Assembly (NCBI GenBank): GCA_949372955.1
Contig: CASIAX010000009.1
Coordinates: forward strand, 1 to 52,725
Direction: 5' to 3'
DNA length: 52,725 nt
Origin: SGZJ01 sp949372955
GTDB taxonomy: Bacteria; Bacteroidota; Bacteroidia; Flavobacteriales; Flavobacteriaceae
The notes beneath the pieces were generated by a model. It saw nothing but the letters and a program-made list of their open reading frames with translations, was not told where the DNA came from and did not search any database. The position numbers and the translations under genes are program-made. Of the stretch, positions 6,517 to 15,952 are shown piece after piece. Each line of letters opens with the position of its first letter. Position 1 is the first letter of the stretch.

Positions 6517-8835
6517 TTCATTGGGCATATAAAGATAGATGGAGCTTGGACATATGGAGGAGTTGACTGTACTGATGATTCAGAAACTTCTGCTACTTCT
6601 GATTGTCCTTATCCTTACCTTTACACTCCTACGGGTTGTGGTGAAACTGTGACTTACACTCAAGTTTCTAATGGTAATTATACTGAAACTGTAACTGCTC
6701 CGGCAGGTCAAAATGCTTCAGTAACTATTAATGGTGACGTTGAAAATAATTATGATTTTATAACTGTAACTGACGGAGCTGGAACTGTATTAAATTCAGA
6801 TCAAAGTACAGGAGTATTTACGGATGCTGTTTATACATCGACTGATGGTACAATTTCTGTAAACATTACTAATGATGCTTCTGTTCAAAATGGAGATGTA
6901 ACACTTGCTTTTGCTTGTGCTGATCCAACATTTAACGTAACATTCTCTGTAAATACAGCTAATATCACTGTAGGTGAGCTTGGTATGTATGTAGGTGGTG
7001 GAGTTTTAGGAGGAGCGAATGCTTACCCTTTAACTGATGATGGAACTGGTACTTGGAGTACTACTGTTGCACTAAGCGAAGGAACTTCAGGAAACTATAT
7101 TTTCTTAAATAGTCCAGCAAATGATAGTGATTGGGGAACTAAAGAAAATTTAGGTGGTCAAGAATGTTCTGATCCTAATAATTATGATGATAGAATTTTA
7201 GAAGCTGTCACTGCAGATACTACATTATTGCATTGTTTTGGAAGTTGTGAAACTGACGGAACATGTCCTACTACATTTTACGATGTTACATTCTCAGTAA
7301 ATACAGCAAATATTACTGTTGGAGAGAATGGTATGTATGCAGGTGGAGGCGTTTTAGGTGATGCAGTTGCTTACGCTATGTCTGACGATGACGAAGATGG
7401 TACTTGGACAGTCACTGTTTCTATGGTAGAAGGAGCTACTGGAAACTATACTTTATTAAATAGTCCAAACGATGGTGGTGACTGGGGAGCTAAAGAAGAT
7501 TTAGCTGGTCAAGAATGTGCCGACGCTGCAAACTATAATGATAGAATATTAGCACCAATTACTGGTGATACTACATTATTACATTGTTTTGGAAGTTGTG
7601 AAACTGATGGAACTTGTGGTAGTCCATCTGAGCCAGTATTAATGCCTGTAGATCATGAAAATGAAAATGTAACTTACGCTTGGAATGATTTTGGTGGAGC
7701 AGCAACTACGGTTGTAGCTAATCCTGATGCGTCTGGAATAAATACAAGTGCTACTGTAGCGAAAAGTATTAAAACAACTGGTTCTGAAACTTGGGCTGGT
7801 ACATTTTTAGTACTAGACGAGCAATTAGACTTTTCTACTATAACTACGTTAGCAGTTGACGTTTGGACTCCAGATGGAGGAGAGCTTGTTAACTTGAAAG
7901 TTGAAAATGCAGCCGATGGTAATATAGCTATTGAGATTAATCAGCCTACAACTGTAGCTGCTGGTTGGGAAACTCTTTATTATGACTTAAGTGGTGGAGA
8001 TTTATCACAAGTTTATGATAAACTTGTATTCTTCTTTGATTTCAATGTAGGTGGAGATGATACTGCATACTACTTTGATAACATCAGACTAGAAGCAGCT
8101 GCTACAGCTGGAATTGATCCTGGTTGTTCAGACTTCGAAGATGGAGGTGTAGATTGGACTGTAGTTGATGCAGGAGGATTAACATCAGACTGGTTAATTG
8201 AAGATACTCTAGCAAATGGAGATTCAGGTCAATCTTTCGGTCATGGTTATTTACCTGGAGACGCTGCTTATAATGACTGGTTAGTTTCTCCAGCTTATAA
8301 TACAACTGGATTAAGTGCGCCAACATTATCTTACTATGAGTATTTAAACTGGTCAGCTGATGCACAAGCACACAATGTTTATTATTCAACTGATTATGCT
8401 GGTGATGCTACTACTGCTACATGGGTTCTTCTTAACGACGTTATTGGAACAGATGCAGAAGATACTTGGGTTCAAAGAACATTTGCTTTGCCAAGTGCTG
8501 AAAATGTAGTTGTATCATTCCAATATAATTCAACTTATGGTGCAGATTGGAATATCGATGATGTATGTGTACAAGAAGACACGTTGTCTACTGTAGATGC
8601 TACGTTATTAGATATGAGAATCTATCCAAACCCTTCTAACGGAAGTTATGTAACAATACAATCTCCAGTAAATGGAGTGAAGTATGTTGAGGTATTTGAT
8701 ATCACTGGAAAGCGATTGATAAACACTTCATTAAGTGCAGATACTTTAGATGTTAGTTCAATAAGTTCAGGAATGTACTTAGTGAAAGTAACAATTGAAG
8801 GACAAAGTAAAACATCTAAATTAATTATTAGATAA
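6517..8835 (+). pseudogene. 3' fragment of the broken T9SS-sorted mosaic protein
   Basis: The frame is open from 6517. The first usable start is GTG at 6649 (728 residues), but it would lack a signal peptide, so I read this as the rest of the gene that begins at 6044. In order it shows: the end of the lamin-tail-like domain (6538-6615), a CUB-like beta domain (about 6630-6925), two tandem copies of a roughly 110-residue FSVNTANITVG module (about 6931-7270 and 7282-7620), a CBM-like jelly-roll (about 7630-8100), a choice-of-anchor/MAM-like domain (about 8110-8580), and a T9SS type A sorting domain (about 8590-8835, RIYPNPSNG ... LIIR). From 7282 on it is nearly identical to the gene at 12195. 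If expressed at all it would stay in the cytoplasm. Confidence 0.75.
6931..7620 (+). repeat. Tandem pair of a ~110-residue secreted beta module
   Basis: Two adjacent coding repeats share the framework VTFSVNTANITVG, GMYxGGGVLG, GNY.LNSP, DW..KE.L.GQEC, NY.DRIL, TTLLHCFGSCETDGTC. The first (from 6931) is diverged. The second (from 7282) closely matches the single copy in the intact paralog (from 13959). Three or four cysteines per unit suggest disulfides. I do not recognise a named family; a carbohydrate- or surface-binding role is only a guess. Confidence 0.7.
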
Positions 8836-8905
8836 GTTAACTTTAACTAATAAAAAAAGCCGCTCTATTAATTTAGAGCGGCTTTTTTTTTGTTAAAATA
8901 ATTAA
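7282..8905 (+). repeat. Copy 1 of a 1,624-bp direct repeat
   Basis: This stretch aligns without gaps to 13959-15582 (constant offset 6,677). It covers the last module, jelly-roll, MAM-like and sorting domains, the stop codon, the terminator and about 14 nt beyond. From 7630 to 8905 I find only two mismatches (7731 G/A and 7762 A/C). Differences are otherwise confined to two patches, about 7373-7445 and 7605-7629. Confidence 0.93.
8852..8891 (+). terminator. Strong intrinsic terminator after the broken mosaic gene
   Basis: A 9-bp GC-rich stem GCCGCTCTA/TAGAGCGGC (8859-8867 with 8874-8882), an A7 tract before it and a long T tract after. It is identical to the terminator at 15529-15568. Confidence 0.93.
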
Positions 8906-8974
8906 CTTCATAAATTATAGTATTGTACCTAATACTTATATAATCCGTTAATAAATATTTAGTAAATTTATTAT

Positions 8975-10441
8975 ATGAATAATTTGAGATTATTTCTTTT
9001 TTTGTTGGTTGTAATTATTTGTGAATTCGTAAATGCTCAAAATACTAGTAGTCAACCAAATTTTTTATTTATCATGGTCGACGATCAACCTCATGATGCG
9101 GTTGGTTTTTCTGGAAGATATCCTTTTTTACAAACGCCCAATATTGATAGGCTAGCCAGCGAAGGTGTGAATATTAAAAATTTTTTTGTCACACAATCTA
9201 TTTGCTCACCCTCCAGAGTTAGTTTTTTAACTGGGACTTATCCACATGTGCATGGTGTAAATCAAAATAATAGATATGTAGATCCTGATTGGGATAGTTT
9301 CCCGCCGTATTCTACTTTCTTACAAAAACAAGGTTATCAAACAGCTCACATAGGTAAGATTCATATGGCTCATAAAAAAGGTAAAGCTCATATTCGTCCT
9401 GGATTTGATTATTGGTATAGTTTCAATGGTCAAGGAAAGTATTTCAATCCTGATGTAAATGACAATGGTTTAGAATATAAAGAGAATGGATATGTAACGG
9501 ATATACTAACAGAGAAAACAGTAGATTGGTTAACAAATAAAAGAGATTCAAACTTACCTTTTAGTCTTAATCTTTGGCATAAGGCCGTTCATGAAAGACA
9601 TTTGCCAGCTCCAAGACATGAAGACTTATATGTAGGAGAAAACTTACCCAAACCACCTTACGACACGCATAAAGAAACCTTTGAAGGAAAACCGCAGTGG
9701 CAAAGAAAAAAAACTTTTGGAGTTAAGTGGAAAGAGTTTTTACCAATTCCAGATAAATTAAAGCAAGAAAAATGGCCAATTAGATATCGTAAAAACATGC
9801 AACTATTAAGAAGTTTAGCTGCAGTAGACGAATCTATAGGAATTGTTTTGAAAACACTTGAAGAATTAGGAGAGTTAGATAATACTGTTATTATTTATAC
9901 TAGCGATAATGGGTATTTTATGGGCGAACATACATTCAAAGATAAAAGATTGGCATATGAGAATTCTATGAGAGTGCCTATGATTATTCGGTATCCAAAA
10001 ATCATAAAAGAAAACTCTATTGTTTTACAACAGTGCTTAAATATTGATATAGCACCAACTATATTAAACTTAGCTGGAATCGCAATTCCTGACTATATGC
10101 AAGGGGAGTCAATGCTAAATTTAATAAGCAATAATATTGAAAATAATTGGAGAAAATCATTTTTGTTTGAATATTACAAAGATGCTAGTTGGCCTCATGC
10201 AGGGCCTAATCACATTGCGGTTAGAACCAATGAATTTAAATTAGTTGAATCTTTTCTTGAAAATGATATTGATGAGTTATATGATTTGTTAAATGATCCA
10301 GGGGAAATGACTAACCTTATAGGTAATTCAAATTATGATGCTATAGAAAATCAATTAAGAGTGGAGCTTTTGAGGCTTCAAAAAAAGTATAAATACAATC
10401 CAGACAGAGACTGGTGGCTGAGAACTGTAATTGAAAATTAA
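8975..10441 (+). CDS. Exported S1-family sulfatase (CSPSR type)
   Basis: A 488-residue arylsulfatase-like hydrolase that removes sulfate esters, probably from sugars. Residues 1-21 are a signal peptide (ending VNAQ). Metal-binding aspartates are in IMVDDQ (34-37). The formylglycine signature is C77-SPSR, followed by VSFLTGTYP. Further catalytic-site segments are GKIHMAHK, HKAVHERH and YTSDNGYFMGEH. The C-terminal subdomain ends with the ELYDLLNDPGEMTNL segment common to S1 sulfatases. Length is normal. It is followed 12 nt later by a second sulfatase and sits between the two halves of a long direct repeat. I do not assign an S1 subfamily. It needs the FGE-type maturation supplied by the gene at 30247. 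Confidence 0.92.
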   Translation: MNNLRLFLFLLVVIICEFVNAQNTSSQPNFLFIMVDDQPHDAVGFSGRYPFLQTPNIDRLASEGVNIKNFFVTQSICSPSRVSFLTGTYPHVHGVNQNNRYVDPDWDSFPPYSTFLQKQGYQTAHIGKIHMAHKKGKAHIRPGFDYWYSFNGQGKYFNPDVNDNGLEYKENGYVTDILTEKTVDWLTNKRDSNLPFSLNLWHKAVHERHLPAPRHEDLYVGENLPKPPYDTHKETFEGKPQWQRKKTFGVKWKEFLPIPDKLKQEKWPIRYRKNMQLLRSLAAVDESIGIVLKTLEELGELDNTVIIYTSDNGYFMGEHTFKDKRLAYENSMRVPMIIRYPKIIKENSIVLQQCLNIDIAPTILNLAGIAIPDYMQGESMLNLISNNIENNWRKSFLFEYYKDASWPHAGPNHIAVRTNEFKLVESFLENDIDELYDLLNDPGEMTNLIGNSNYDAIENQLRVELLRLQKKYKYNPDRDWWLRTVIEN

Positions 10442-10453
10442 AATAAATTTTAT

Positions 10454-11878
10454 ATGAAATTGAACTTATCTAGTATTTTGATTTGCATATTGTTTGGATA
10501 TTCTTGTTTTGCAAATGAAATTAAAAAAAATAATGATTACCCTAATTTTATTATAATCTTAGTAGATGATCAGGGTTGGAATGGTACTTCTGTACAAATG
10601 ATGAATGAAGAAATTAATTCTAAAAGTGATTTCTATCAAACTCCTAATATTGAGAAGCTCGCAGAAAAAGGTATTAAATTTTCTAGTGCTTATGCTGGTG
10701 CGCCAGTATGTGCACCATCTAGGTATAGTATTCAGTTTGGACAAACTCCAGCGAGACTAAAAATGATTAGAGTTGGTATGAACACTTCACATATAAATCA
10801 CTCAACAGATTTAACAATTCCTAAGCAATTAAAGAATATAAACTCTAATTATGTTGCTGCACATTTTGGTAAATGGGGTATGGGTGCATATCCTTCAATA
10901 CTAGGATATGATGAGAGTGATGGTGCTACTGGAAATAAAGATGGTGGATTTGATTTTAAAGACAATAAAAAACAATGGCAAAATACTATAAATGAAGACC
11001 CAAAAAAAATATTTAGTATAACGGATAAAGCTATTGACTTTATCGATAGAAAAGCTAAATCTAATACTCCTTTTTTTTTACAACTTTCTCATTATGCTGT
11101 CCACTCAGATATTATGATGAGAAAAAAAACTCTTAAAAAATATAATAATTTACCAAAAGGTAAATACCAAAAGAATTCTGGTTTTGCAGCTATGACAGAG
11201 GATTTGGATGATAGTGTTGGGATGTTGTTGGATAAAATAGAGGACCTCGGAATAGAGGACAATACCTATATAATTTATACTTCTGACAATGGATCAGTTC
11301 CTGTGATGCCTCCCAGAAGAATTTATAAAGAAAGTTATAATTACCCATTAAGCAGGGGTAAGTGGGATGCTAATGAAGGTGGTATTAGAGTTCCATTTAT
11401 TGTTGTTGGTCCTGGAATAGAAGAAAATGTGGAATCAAAATCGATTATATCATTTAGTGATATTCTGCCTACTATCATTGATTTAGCAGGTGGGGAAATT
11501 AAAGATGATAAGAATCTTGATGGTGGAAGTCTTAAGAATGTTTTTGAAAATCATAAAAAAACAAAAATTAAAAGAAATGATAACGCTCTATTTTTTCATG
11601 TTCCTTATGAAAATGGAATAGCTTTAAAAAGAGCTCATTCTGCAATTATATCCGAAAATTTTAAGCTCATAAAATTCTATGATAATGGACAATTAATGTT
11701 ATTTAATTTAGATGATGATTTGGGAGAAAAAAATAATTTATCTTTGAGTAAAGTAAAAAAAACTAAAGAATTAGAATTAATGTTAGATAACTATTTAATA
11801 AAAGTTAAGGCTCCAAAATGGAAACTAGGAATTCATTGGCGTAATACTCCGATAAGAAAAATTAATTCATTTCATTAA
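10454..11878 (+). CDS. Exported S1-family sulfatase (CAPSR type)
   Basis: A 474-residue sulfatase, second of a tandem pair (12-nt gap). Residues 1-20 are a signal peptide. ILVDDQGWNG (about 35-44) gives the first metal ligands, and C86-APSR followed by YSIQFGQTPARL gives the formylglycine site. Also seen are HFGKWGMG, SHYAVHSDIM and YTSDNGSVP segments, and a C-terminal ELYDL-like LFNLDDDLGEKNNL. The PARL after the signature and the YAVH segment resemble arylsulfatase-A-like S1 enzymes that act on algal glycans. That substrate assignment is inference. It is little like its neighbour in sequence, so the pair probably removes sulfate from different positions. Confidence 0.92.
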   Translation: MKLNLSSILICILFGYSCFANEIKKNNDYPNFIIILVDDQGWNGTSVQMMNEEINSKSDFYQTPNIEKLAEKGIKFSSAYAGAPVCAPSRYSIQFGQTPARLKMIRVGMNTSHINHSTDLTIPKQLKNINSNYVAAHFGKWGMGAYPSILGYDESDGATGNKDGGFDFKDNKKQWQNTINEDPKKIFSITDKAIDFIDRKAKSNTPFFLQLSHYAVHSDIMMRKKTLKKYNNLPKGKYQKNSGFAAMTEDLDDSVGMLLDKIEDLGIEDNTYIIYTSDNGSVPVMPPRRIYKESYNYPLSRGKWDANEGGIRVPFIVVGPGIEENVESKSIISFSDILPTIIDLAGGEIKDDKNLDGGSLKNVFENHKKTKIKRNDNALFFHVPYENGIALKRAHSAIISENFKLIKFYDNGQLMLFNLDDDLGEKNNLSLSKVKKTKELELMLDNYLIKVKAPKWKLGIHWRNTPIRKINSFH

Positions 11879-12194
11879 CAAAGATTAAGTCTTAAAATAA
11901 AAATTAATAGTTTTCTTCATATTTTTCATTAAATGACTCAAAATTTATAGTATTCACAAAGACAGCTTGTAAATATTTTTTTTAAAGTAGTAGTAATTTA
12001 TTATCTTGTTCAATCAAAAATAATGATAAATGTCAATCAAACTTTTTTTCTTTATTTTTAAACTTAGCTGTTAAATTAATAATACCCTTTGTTGAAAACA
12101 TACGATATTTATTCTGGCTTAGTTAAAAAAAAACGAAATATTGAAGCGATTATATTTAAAGATTTACAAACAATTATTAACTAAAAATTAAATT
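11879..12194 (+). other. 316-nt AT-rich intergenic region
   Basis: It separates the second sulfatase from the intact mosaic-protein gene. I see no ORF with a start, no RNA gene and no clear hairpin terminator. It must hold the promoter for 12195, but no clean TTTG-19-TAnnTTTG pair was found, and the closest -7 look-alikes (around 12002 and 12110) lack a spaced -33 element. Confidence 0.5.
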
Positions 12195-15100
12195 ATGAAA
12201 AAAATTACTCAAAATTTAACTAATCTAAAAGCTTGGCAAAGCACAATCTTTGCTTTTATGTTTTTATTTAGTTTAACAATTAACGCTCAGGAGGTAGGCC
12301 AAGAATACATTGGCAATCCTACTATTAACACCACGGATACTTCGCCTGAAACAGGTTCTGTTGTAACCGCTGGTAACTTTAGTGGAGCTACTAATGCTGG
12401 TAGTTGGGGATTTGGTCAACAGGGTTCTTATGCTCCTTGTGGTGATGCTCCAGGCTGTTATTCTGCAGACAGAATGTTTAAGATGTTCAAAAAAAATGGA
12501 GCAAATGGACAGCAGTATATAACTCAAACTATTACTGCTCTTCCTGCTGGAAACTATGATTGGTCTTATTGGAACAGATGGGGTGCTAATGGAGGTGTAT
12601 TTCCTACTTGGTCTGCTGATGGAGATGAAACTCCTAAGTTTGTTATCTTAACTGATGATGATGGAGATGGTACTTGGACATCTGTTCAAGACAACGTTTC
12701 TACTGAGCCAACTGGTTCGACTTGGTATCAAGAATCTGGTACTTATACAAATGATATAGCTAGAGATGTTAAAATAAAGTTTACTAAAACAGGAGGAACA
12801 GACGCTTCTGCTTTAACAAACCTTGCTCACTTATGGTATTTAGATAACGCTAGTCTTACTTATGCAAGTGCTTTAGCACCTAGTGCAATTAGTACATTTC
12901 CTTGGAATGAAGGTTTTGAATCAGGACTAGATTCTTGGACTGATGGTTCAAGTACTCCTTGGGCTACTGATAATGGTACCGACTATGGTCCAGGATCAGT
13001 AACAGAAGGTACTACTTCGATATTTTTTAATGATTATGATTATTCTACAGGCTCAACTGCTGATATAATGTCTCCTGTTTTAGATGTAACATCTCTAACA
13101 GCTCCATTATTAACTTTTGATTATTGGGATTCAAATGGTTCTGATACTGTTGAAGTATTAGTTAGTGATGGAACAACCACAACAGTTGCATATGAAACTG
13201 CTGCTGCGGTTGGTGAATGGACTAGTATTTCTATTGACTTAACTGCATATTCTTCTTCAACTTTACAAGTTGGATTTAGAGGTACAAGTGTTTATGGGGT
13301 TTCTAATCCACACGTTGACAATGTAGTTGTTGATGCTGCTCCTACGGAGCCTTCAATATCTGTTTCTGCAACTACTGATGGTGGTTCTGCAACTTTTAGT
13401 TTTGATATAGCTAATTTTGTTGTTGGTGCTGCTGCTGGAGAAGGAGACGGGCACATACATTGGTCAATATTTTCAGCTTCAGATTTAGATACTCCAATTT
13501 ATGAAAATGTAATGGTTTACTCTACTGATGATCTTATATTATCTCCTTTACCAAATGGTGATCATGTTATAGTATTCTCATTAGTTGATGCAAGTCATCA
13601 ACCTCTAGATCCTGCTGTTGATGCTACTGTTGAATTTTCAACTTTTGATGGAACAGCTGCATGTGGTGAAACTGTAACATATACACAAGTTGCTAACGGA
13701 GACTATACTGTTGCTTTAACAGCACCAGCTGGTCAAGTTGCTTCAGTAACTGTTAATGCTACAATGGAGAATAACTACGATTTTATATACGTAACTGATG
13801 GAGCTGGAAACGCTTTAAACGCGGATCAAACTACTGGAGCATTTACAGATGCTGTTTATTCATCTACTGATGGAACAATTTCTGTTAATGTAACTAATGA
13901 TAGTAGTGTCCAAAATGGTGACGTAACACTAGCATTCAGTTGTGCTGTATCTACTTTTGATGTTACATTCTCAGTAAATACAGCAAATATTACTGTTGGA
14001 GAGAATGGTATGTATGCAGGTGGAGGCGTTTTAGGTGATGCAGTTGCTTATGCTATGACTGACGATGACGGAGATGGTACTTGGACTGTAACTGTATCTT
14101 TAGCTGCTGGTACTACTGGAAACTATACTTTATTAAATAGTCCAAACGATGGTGGTGACTGGGGAGCTAAAGAAGATTTAGCTGGTCAAGAATGTGCCGA
14201 CGCTGCAAACTATAATGATAGAATATTAGCACCAATTACTGGTGATACTACATTATTACATTGTTTTGGAAGTTGTGAAACTGACGGAACATGTGGAGCA
14301 CCTGCAGAGCCAGTATTAATGCCTGTAGATCATGAAAATGAAAATGTAACTTACGCTTGGAATGATTTTGGTGGAGCAGCAACTACGGTTGTAGCTAATC
14401 CTGATGCATCTGGAATAAATACAAGTGCTACTGTAGCGCAAAGTATTAAAACAACTGGTTCTGAAACTTGGGCTGGTACATTTTTAGTACTAGACGAGCA
14501 ATTAGACTTTTCTACTATAACTACGTTAGCAGTTGACGTTTGGACTCCAGATGGAGGAGAGCTTGTTAACTTGAAAGTTGAAAATGCAGCCGATGGTAAT
14601 ATAGCTATTGAGATTAATCAGCCTACAACTGTAGCTGCTGGTTGGGAAACTCTTTATTATGACTTAAGTGGTGGAGATTTATCACAAGTTTATGATAAAC
14701 TTGTATTCTTCTTTGATTTCAATGTAGGTGGAGATGATACTGCATACTACTTTGATAACATCAGACTAGAAGCAGCTGCTACAGCTGGAATTGATCCTGG
14801 TTGTTCAGACTTCGAAGATGGAGGTGTAGATTGGACTGTAGTTGATGCAGGAGGATTAACATCAGACTGGTTAATTGAAGATACTCTAGCAAATGGAGAT
14901 TCAGGTCAATCTTTCGGTCATGGTTATTTACCTGGAGACGCTGCTTATAATGACTGGTTAGTTTCTCCAGCTTATAATACAACTGGATTAAGTGCGCCAA
15001 CATTATCTTACTATGAGTATTTAAACTGGTCAGCTGATGCACAAGCACACAATGTTTATTATTCAACTGATTATGCTGGTGATGCTACTACTGCTACATG

Positions 15101-15512
15101 GGTTCTTCTTAACGACGTTATTGGAACAGATGCAGAAGATACTTGGGTTCAAAGAACATTTGCTTTGCCAAGTGCTGAAAATGTAGTTGTATCATTCCAA
15201 TATAATTCAACTTATGGTGCAGATTGGAATATCGATGATGTATGTGTACAAGAAGACACGTTGTCTACTGTAGATGCTACGTTATTAGATATGAGAATCT
15301 ATCCAAACCCTTCTAACGGAAGTTATGTAACAATACAATCTCCAGTAAATGGAGTGAAGTATGTTGAGGTATTTGATATCACTGGAAAGCGATTGATAAA
15401 CACTTCATTAAGTGCAGATACTTTAGATGTTAGTTCAATAAGTTCAGGAATGTACTTAGTGAAAGTAACAATTGAAGGACAAAGTAAAACATCTAAATTA
15501 ATTATTAGATAA
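12195..15512 (+). CDS. Large secreted T9SS type A-sorted multidomain adhesin/lectin-like protein
   Basis: 1,105 residues with a signal peptide (1-31, ending NAQ). No catalytic motif is recognised. Domains in order: a beta domain (about 35-225); a MAM/anchor-like domain (about 235-390, PWNEGFESG ... HVDNVVV); an Ig-like domain with HIHWSIF (about 392-485); a CUB-like domain starting at C490; one FSVNTANITVG module (about 589-700); a jelly-roll, CBM-like (about 705-862); a second choice-of-anchor J/MAM-like domain (about 865-1023); and a T9SS sorting domain (about 1026-1105, RIYPNPSNG ... LIIR). It should be exported by Sec, then placed on or released from the surface by T9SS. Residues 589-1105 are duplicated in the broken gene at 6517. 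A role in glycan binding is inferred from the sulfatase neighbours and the domain style only. Confidence 0.85.
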   Translation: MKKITQNLTNLKAWQSTIFAFMFLFSLTINAQEVGQEYIGNPTINTTDTSPETGSVVTAGNFSGATNAGSWGFGQQGSYAPCGDAPGCYSADRMFKMFKKNGANGQQYITQTITALPAGNYDWSYWNRWGANGGVFPTWSADGDETPKFVILTDDDGDGTWTSVQDNVSTEPTGSTWYQESGTYTNDIARDVKIKFTKTGGTDASALTNLAHLWYLDNASLTYASALAPSAISTFPWNEGFESGLDSWTDGSSTPWATDNGTDYGPGSVTEGTTSIFFNDYDYSTGSTADIMSPVLDVTSLTAPLLTFDYWDSNGSDTVEVLVSDGTTTTVAYETAAAVGEWTSISIDLTAYSSSTLQVGFRGTSVYGVSNPHVDNVVVDAAPTEPSISVSATTDGGSATFSFDIANFVVGAAAGEGDGHIHWSIFSASDLDTPIYENVMVYSTDDLILSPLPNGDHVIVFSLVDASHQPLDPAVDATVEFSTFDGTAACGETVTYTQVANGDYTVALTAPAGQVASVTVNATMENNYDFIYVTDGAGNALNADQTTGAFTDAVYSSTDGTISVNVTNDSSVQNGDVTLAFSCAVSTFDVTFSVNTANITVGENGMYAGGGVLGDAVAYAMTDDDGDGTWTVTVSLAAGTTGNYTLLNSPNDGGDWGAKEDLAGQECADAANYNDRILAPITGDTTLLHCFGSCETDGTCGAPAEPVLMPVDHENENVTYAWNDFGGAATTVVANPDASGINTSATVAQSIKTTGSETWAGTFLVLDEQLDFSTITTLAVDVWTPDGGELVNLKVENAADGNIAIEINQPTTVAAGWETLYYDLSGGDLSQVYDKLVFFFDFNVGGDDTAYYFDNIRLEAAATAGIDPGCSDFEDGGVDWTVVDAGGLTSDWLIEDTLANGDSGQSFGHGYLPGDAAYNDWLVSPAYNTTGLSAPTLSYYEYLNWSADAQAHNVYYSTDYAGDATTATWVLLNDVIGTDAEDTWVQRTFALPSAENVVVSFQYNSTYGADWNIDDVCVQEDTLSTVDATLLDMRIYPNPSNGSYVTIQSPVNGVKYVEVFDITGKRLINTSLSADTLDVSSISSGMYLVKVTIEGQSKTSKLIIR

Positions 15513-15582
15513 GTTAACTTTAACTAATAAAAAAAGCCGCTCTATTAATTTAGAGCGGCTTTTTTTTTGTTAAAATAATTAA
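13959..15582 (+). repeat. Copy 2 of the 1,624-bp direct repeat
   Basis: Gapless partner of 7282-8905. It starts at the FSVNTANITVG module and ends about 14 nt past the terminator, where the two sequences diverge (15583 T versus 8906 C). The same orientation and 6,677-nt spacing would allow recombination that deletes both sulfatase genes between the copies. Confidence 0.93.
15529..15568 (+). terminator. Strong intrinsic terminator after the mosaic gene
   Basis: Stem GCCGCTCTA/TAGAGCGGC (15536-15544 with 15551-15559), a preceding A tract and a T9 tract. It also lies just past the end of the convergent DUF2805 gene and could serve both strands. Confidence 0.93.
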
Positions 15583-15590
15583 TTCAAAGA

Positions 15591-15872
15591 TTATCTTTTG
15601 CTTATTCTGTTTCCACTAATAGCTTTTTGTCTACTACATTTAAATCTATTGATTTCAGGATTTCTTTTTTTTAAGTGTTTTTGACTTACTCCACTATTAA
15701 CTCTTTTTCTCCATCTTTTAAAGCTAGATTCTTTTAAGGTACTTCTCATTAGCTTTATTACATCTTTTTCAGCAAGTTTAAATTGAAATAATATAGCCTC
15801 AAAAGGAGTACGATCCTCCCAAGCCATTTCAATTATTCTATCCAACTCTACTTCAGAAAAATCAAATTCCAT
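15591..15872 (-). CDS. TIGR03643/DUF2805 family small basic protein
   Basis: A 93-residue cytoplasmic protein. The N-terminal half (FDFSEVELDRIIEMAWEDRTPFEAI, shown in part: residues about 4-28) and the following KLAEKDVIKLMR helix match the TIGR03643/DUF2805 family. The tail is strongly basic (KRWRKR, KHLKKRNPE, a final RISKR). Helix-turn-helix-like spacing and the charge suggest nucleic-acid binding, but the family has no established function. It is convergent with the mosaic gene and divergent from the flavoprotein at 15953. Usual length is about 80-95 residues, so it is complete. Confidence 0.85.
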   Translation of the reverse strand: MEFDFSEVELDRIIEMAWEDRTPFEAILFQFKLAEKDVIKLMRSTLKESSFKRWRKRVNSGVSQKHLKKRNPEINRFKCSRQKAISGNRISKR

Positions 15873-15952
15873 TTGTCTAATTTTTTTTCAAATTTAGTAA
15901 ATAAATTATATACATTTAATTAAGTTATTAATAATAGTGGTTTATTTGCATT

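Noticed and set aside
8102..8389. A 95-codon minus-strand open frame, repeated identically at 14779-15066
   Set aside because: It is the antisense of the duplicated mosaic-protein domain. Its repetition comes from the direct repeat, not from selection.
6649..8835. Treating the 728-codon frame from GTG 6649 as a complete independent gene
   Set aside because: It would carry a T9SS tail without a signal peptide and start inside a CUB-like domain. The missing N-terminal part is visible upstream in broken frames.
7282..15582. Composite transposon flanked by the long direct repeat
   Set aside because: No transposase, terminal inverted repeats or target duplication was seen. The repeat is coding sequence of two paralogs, so duplication and gene conversion explain it.
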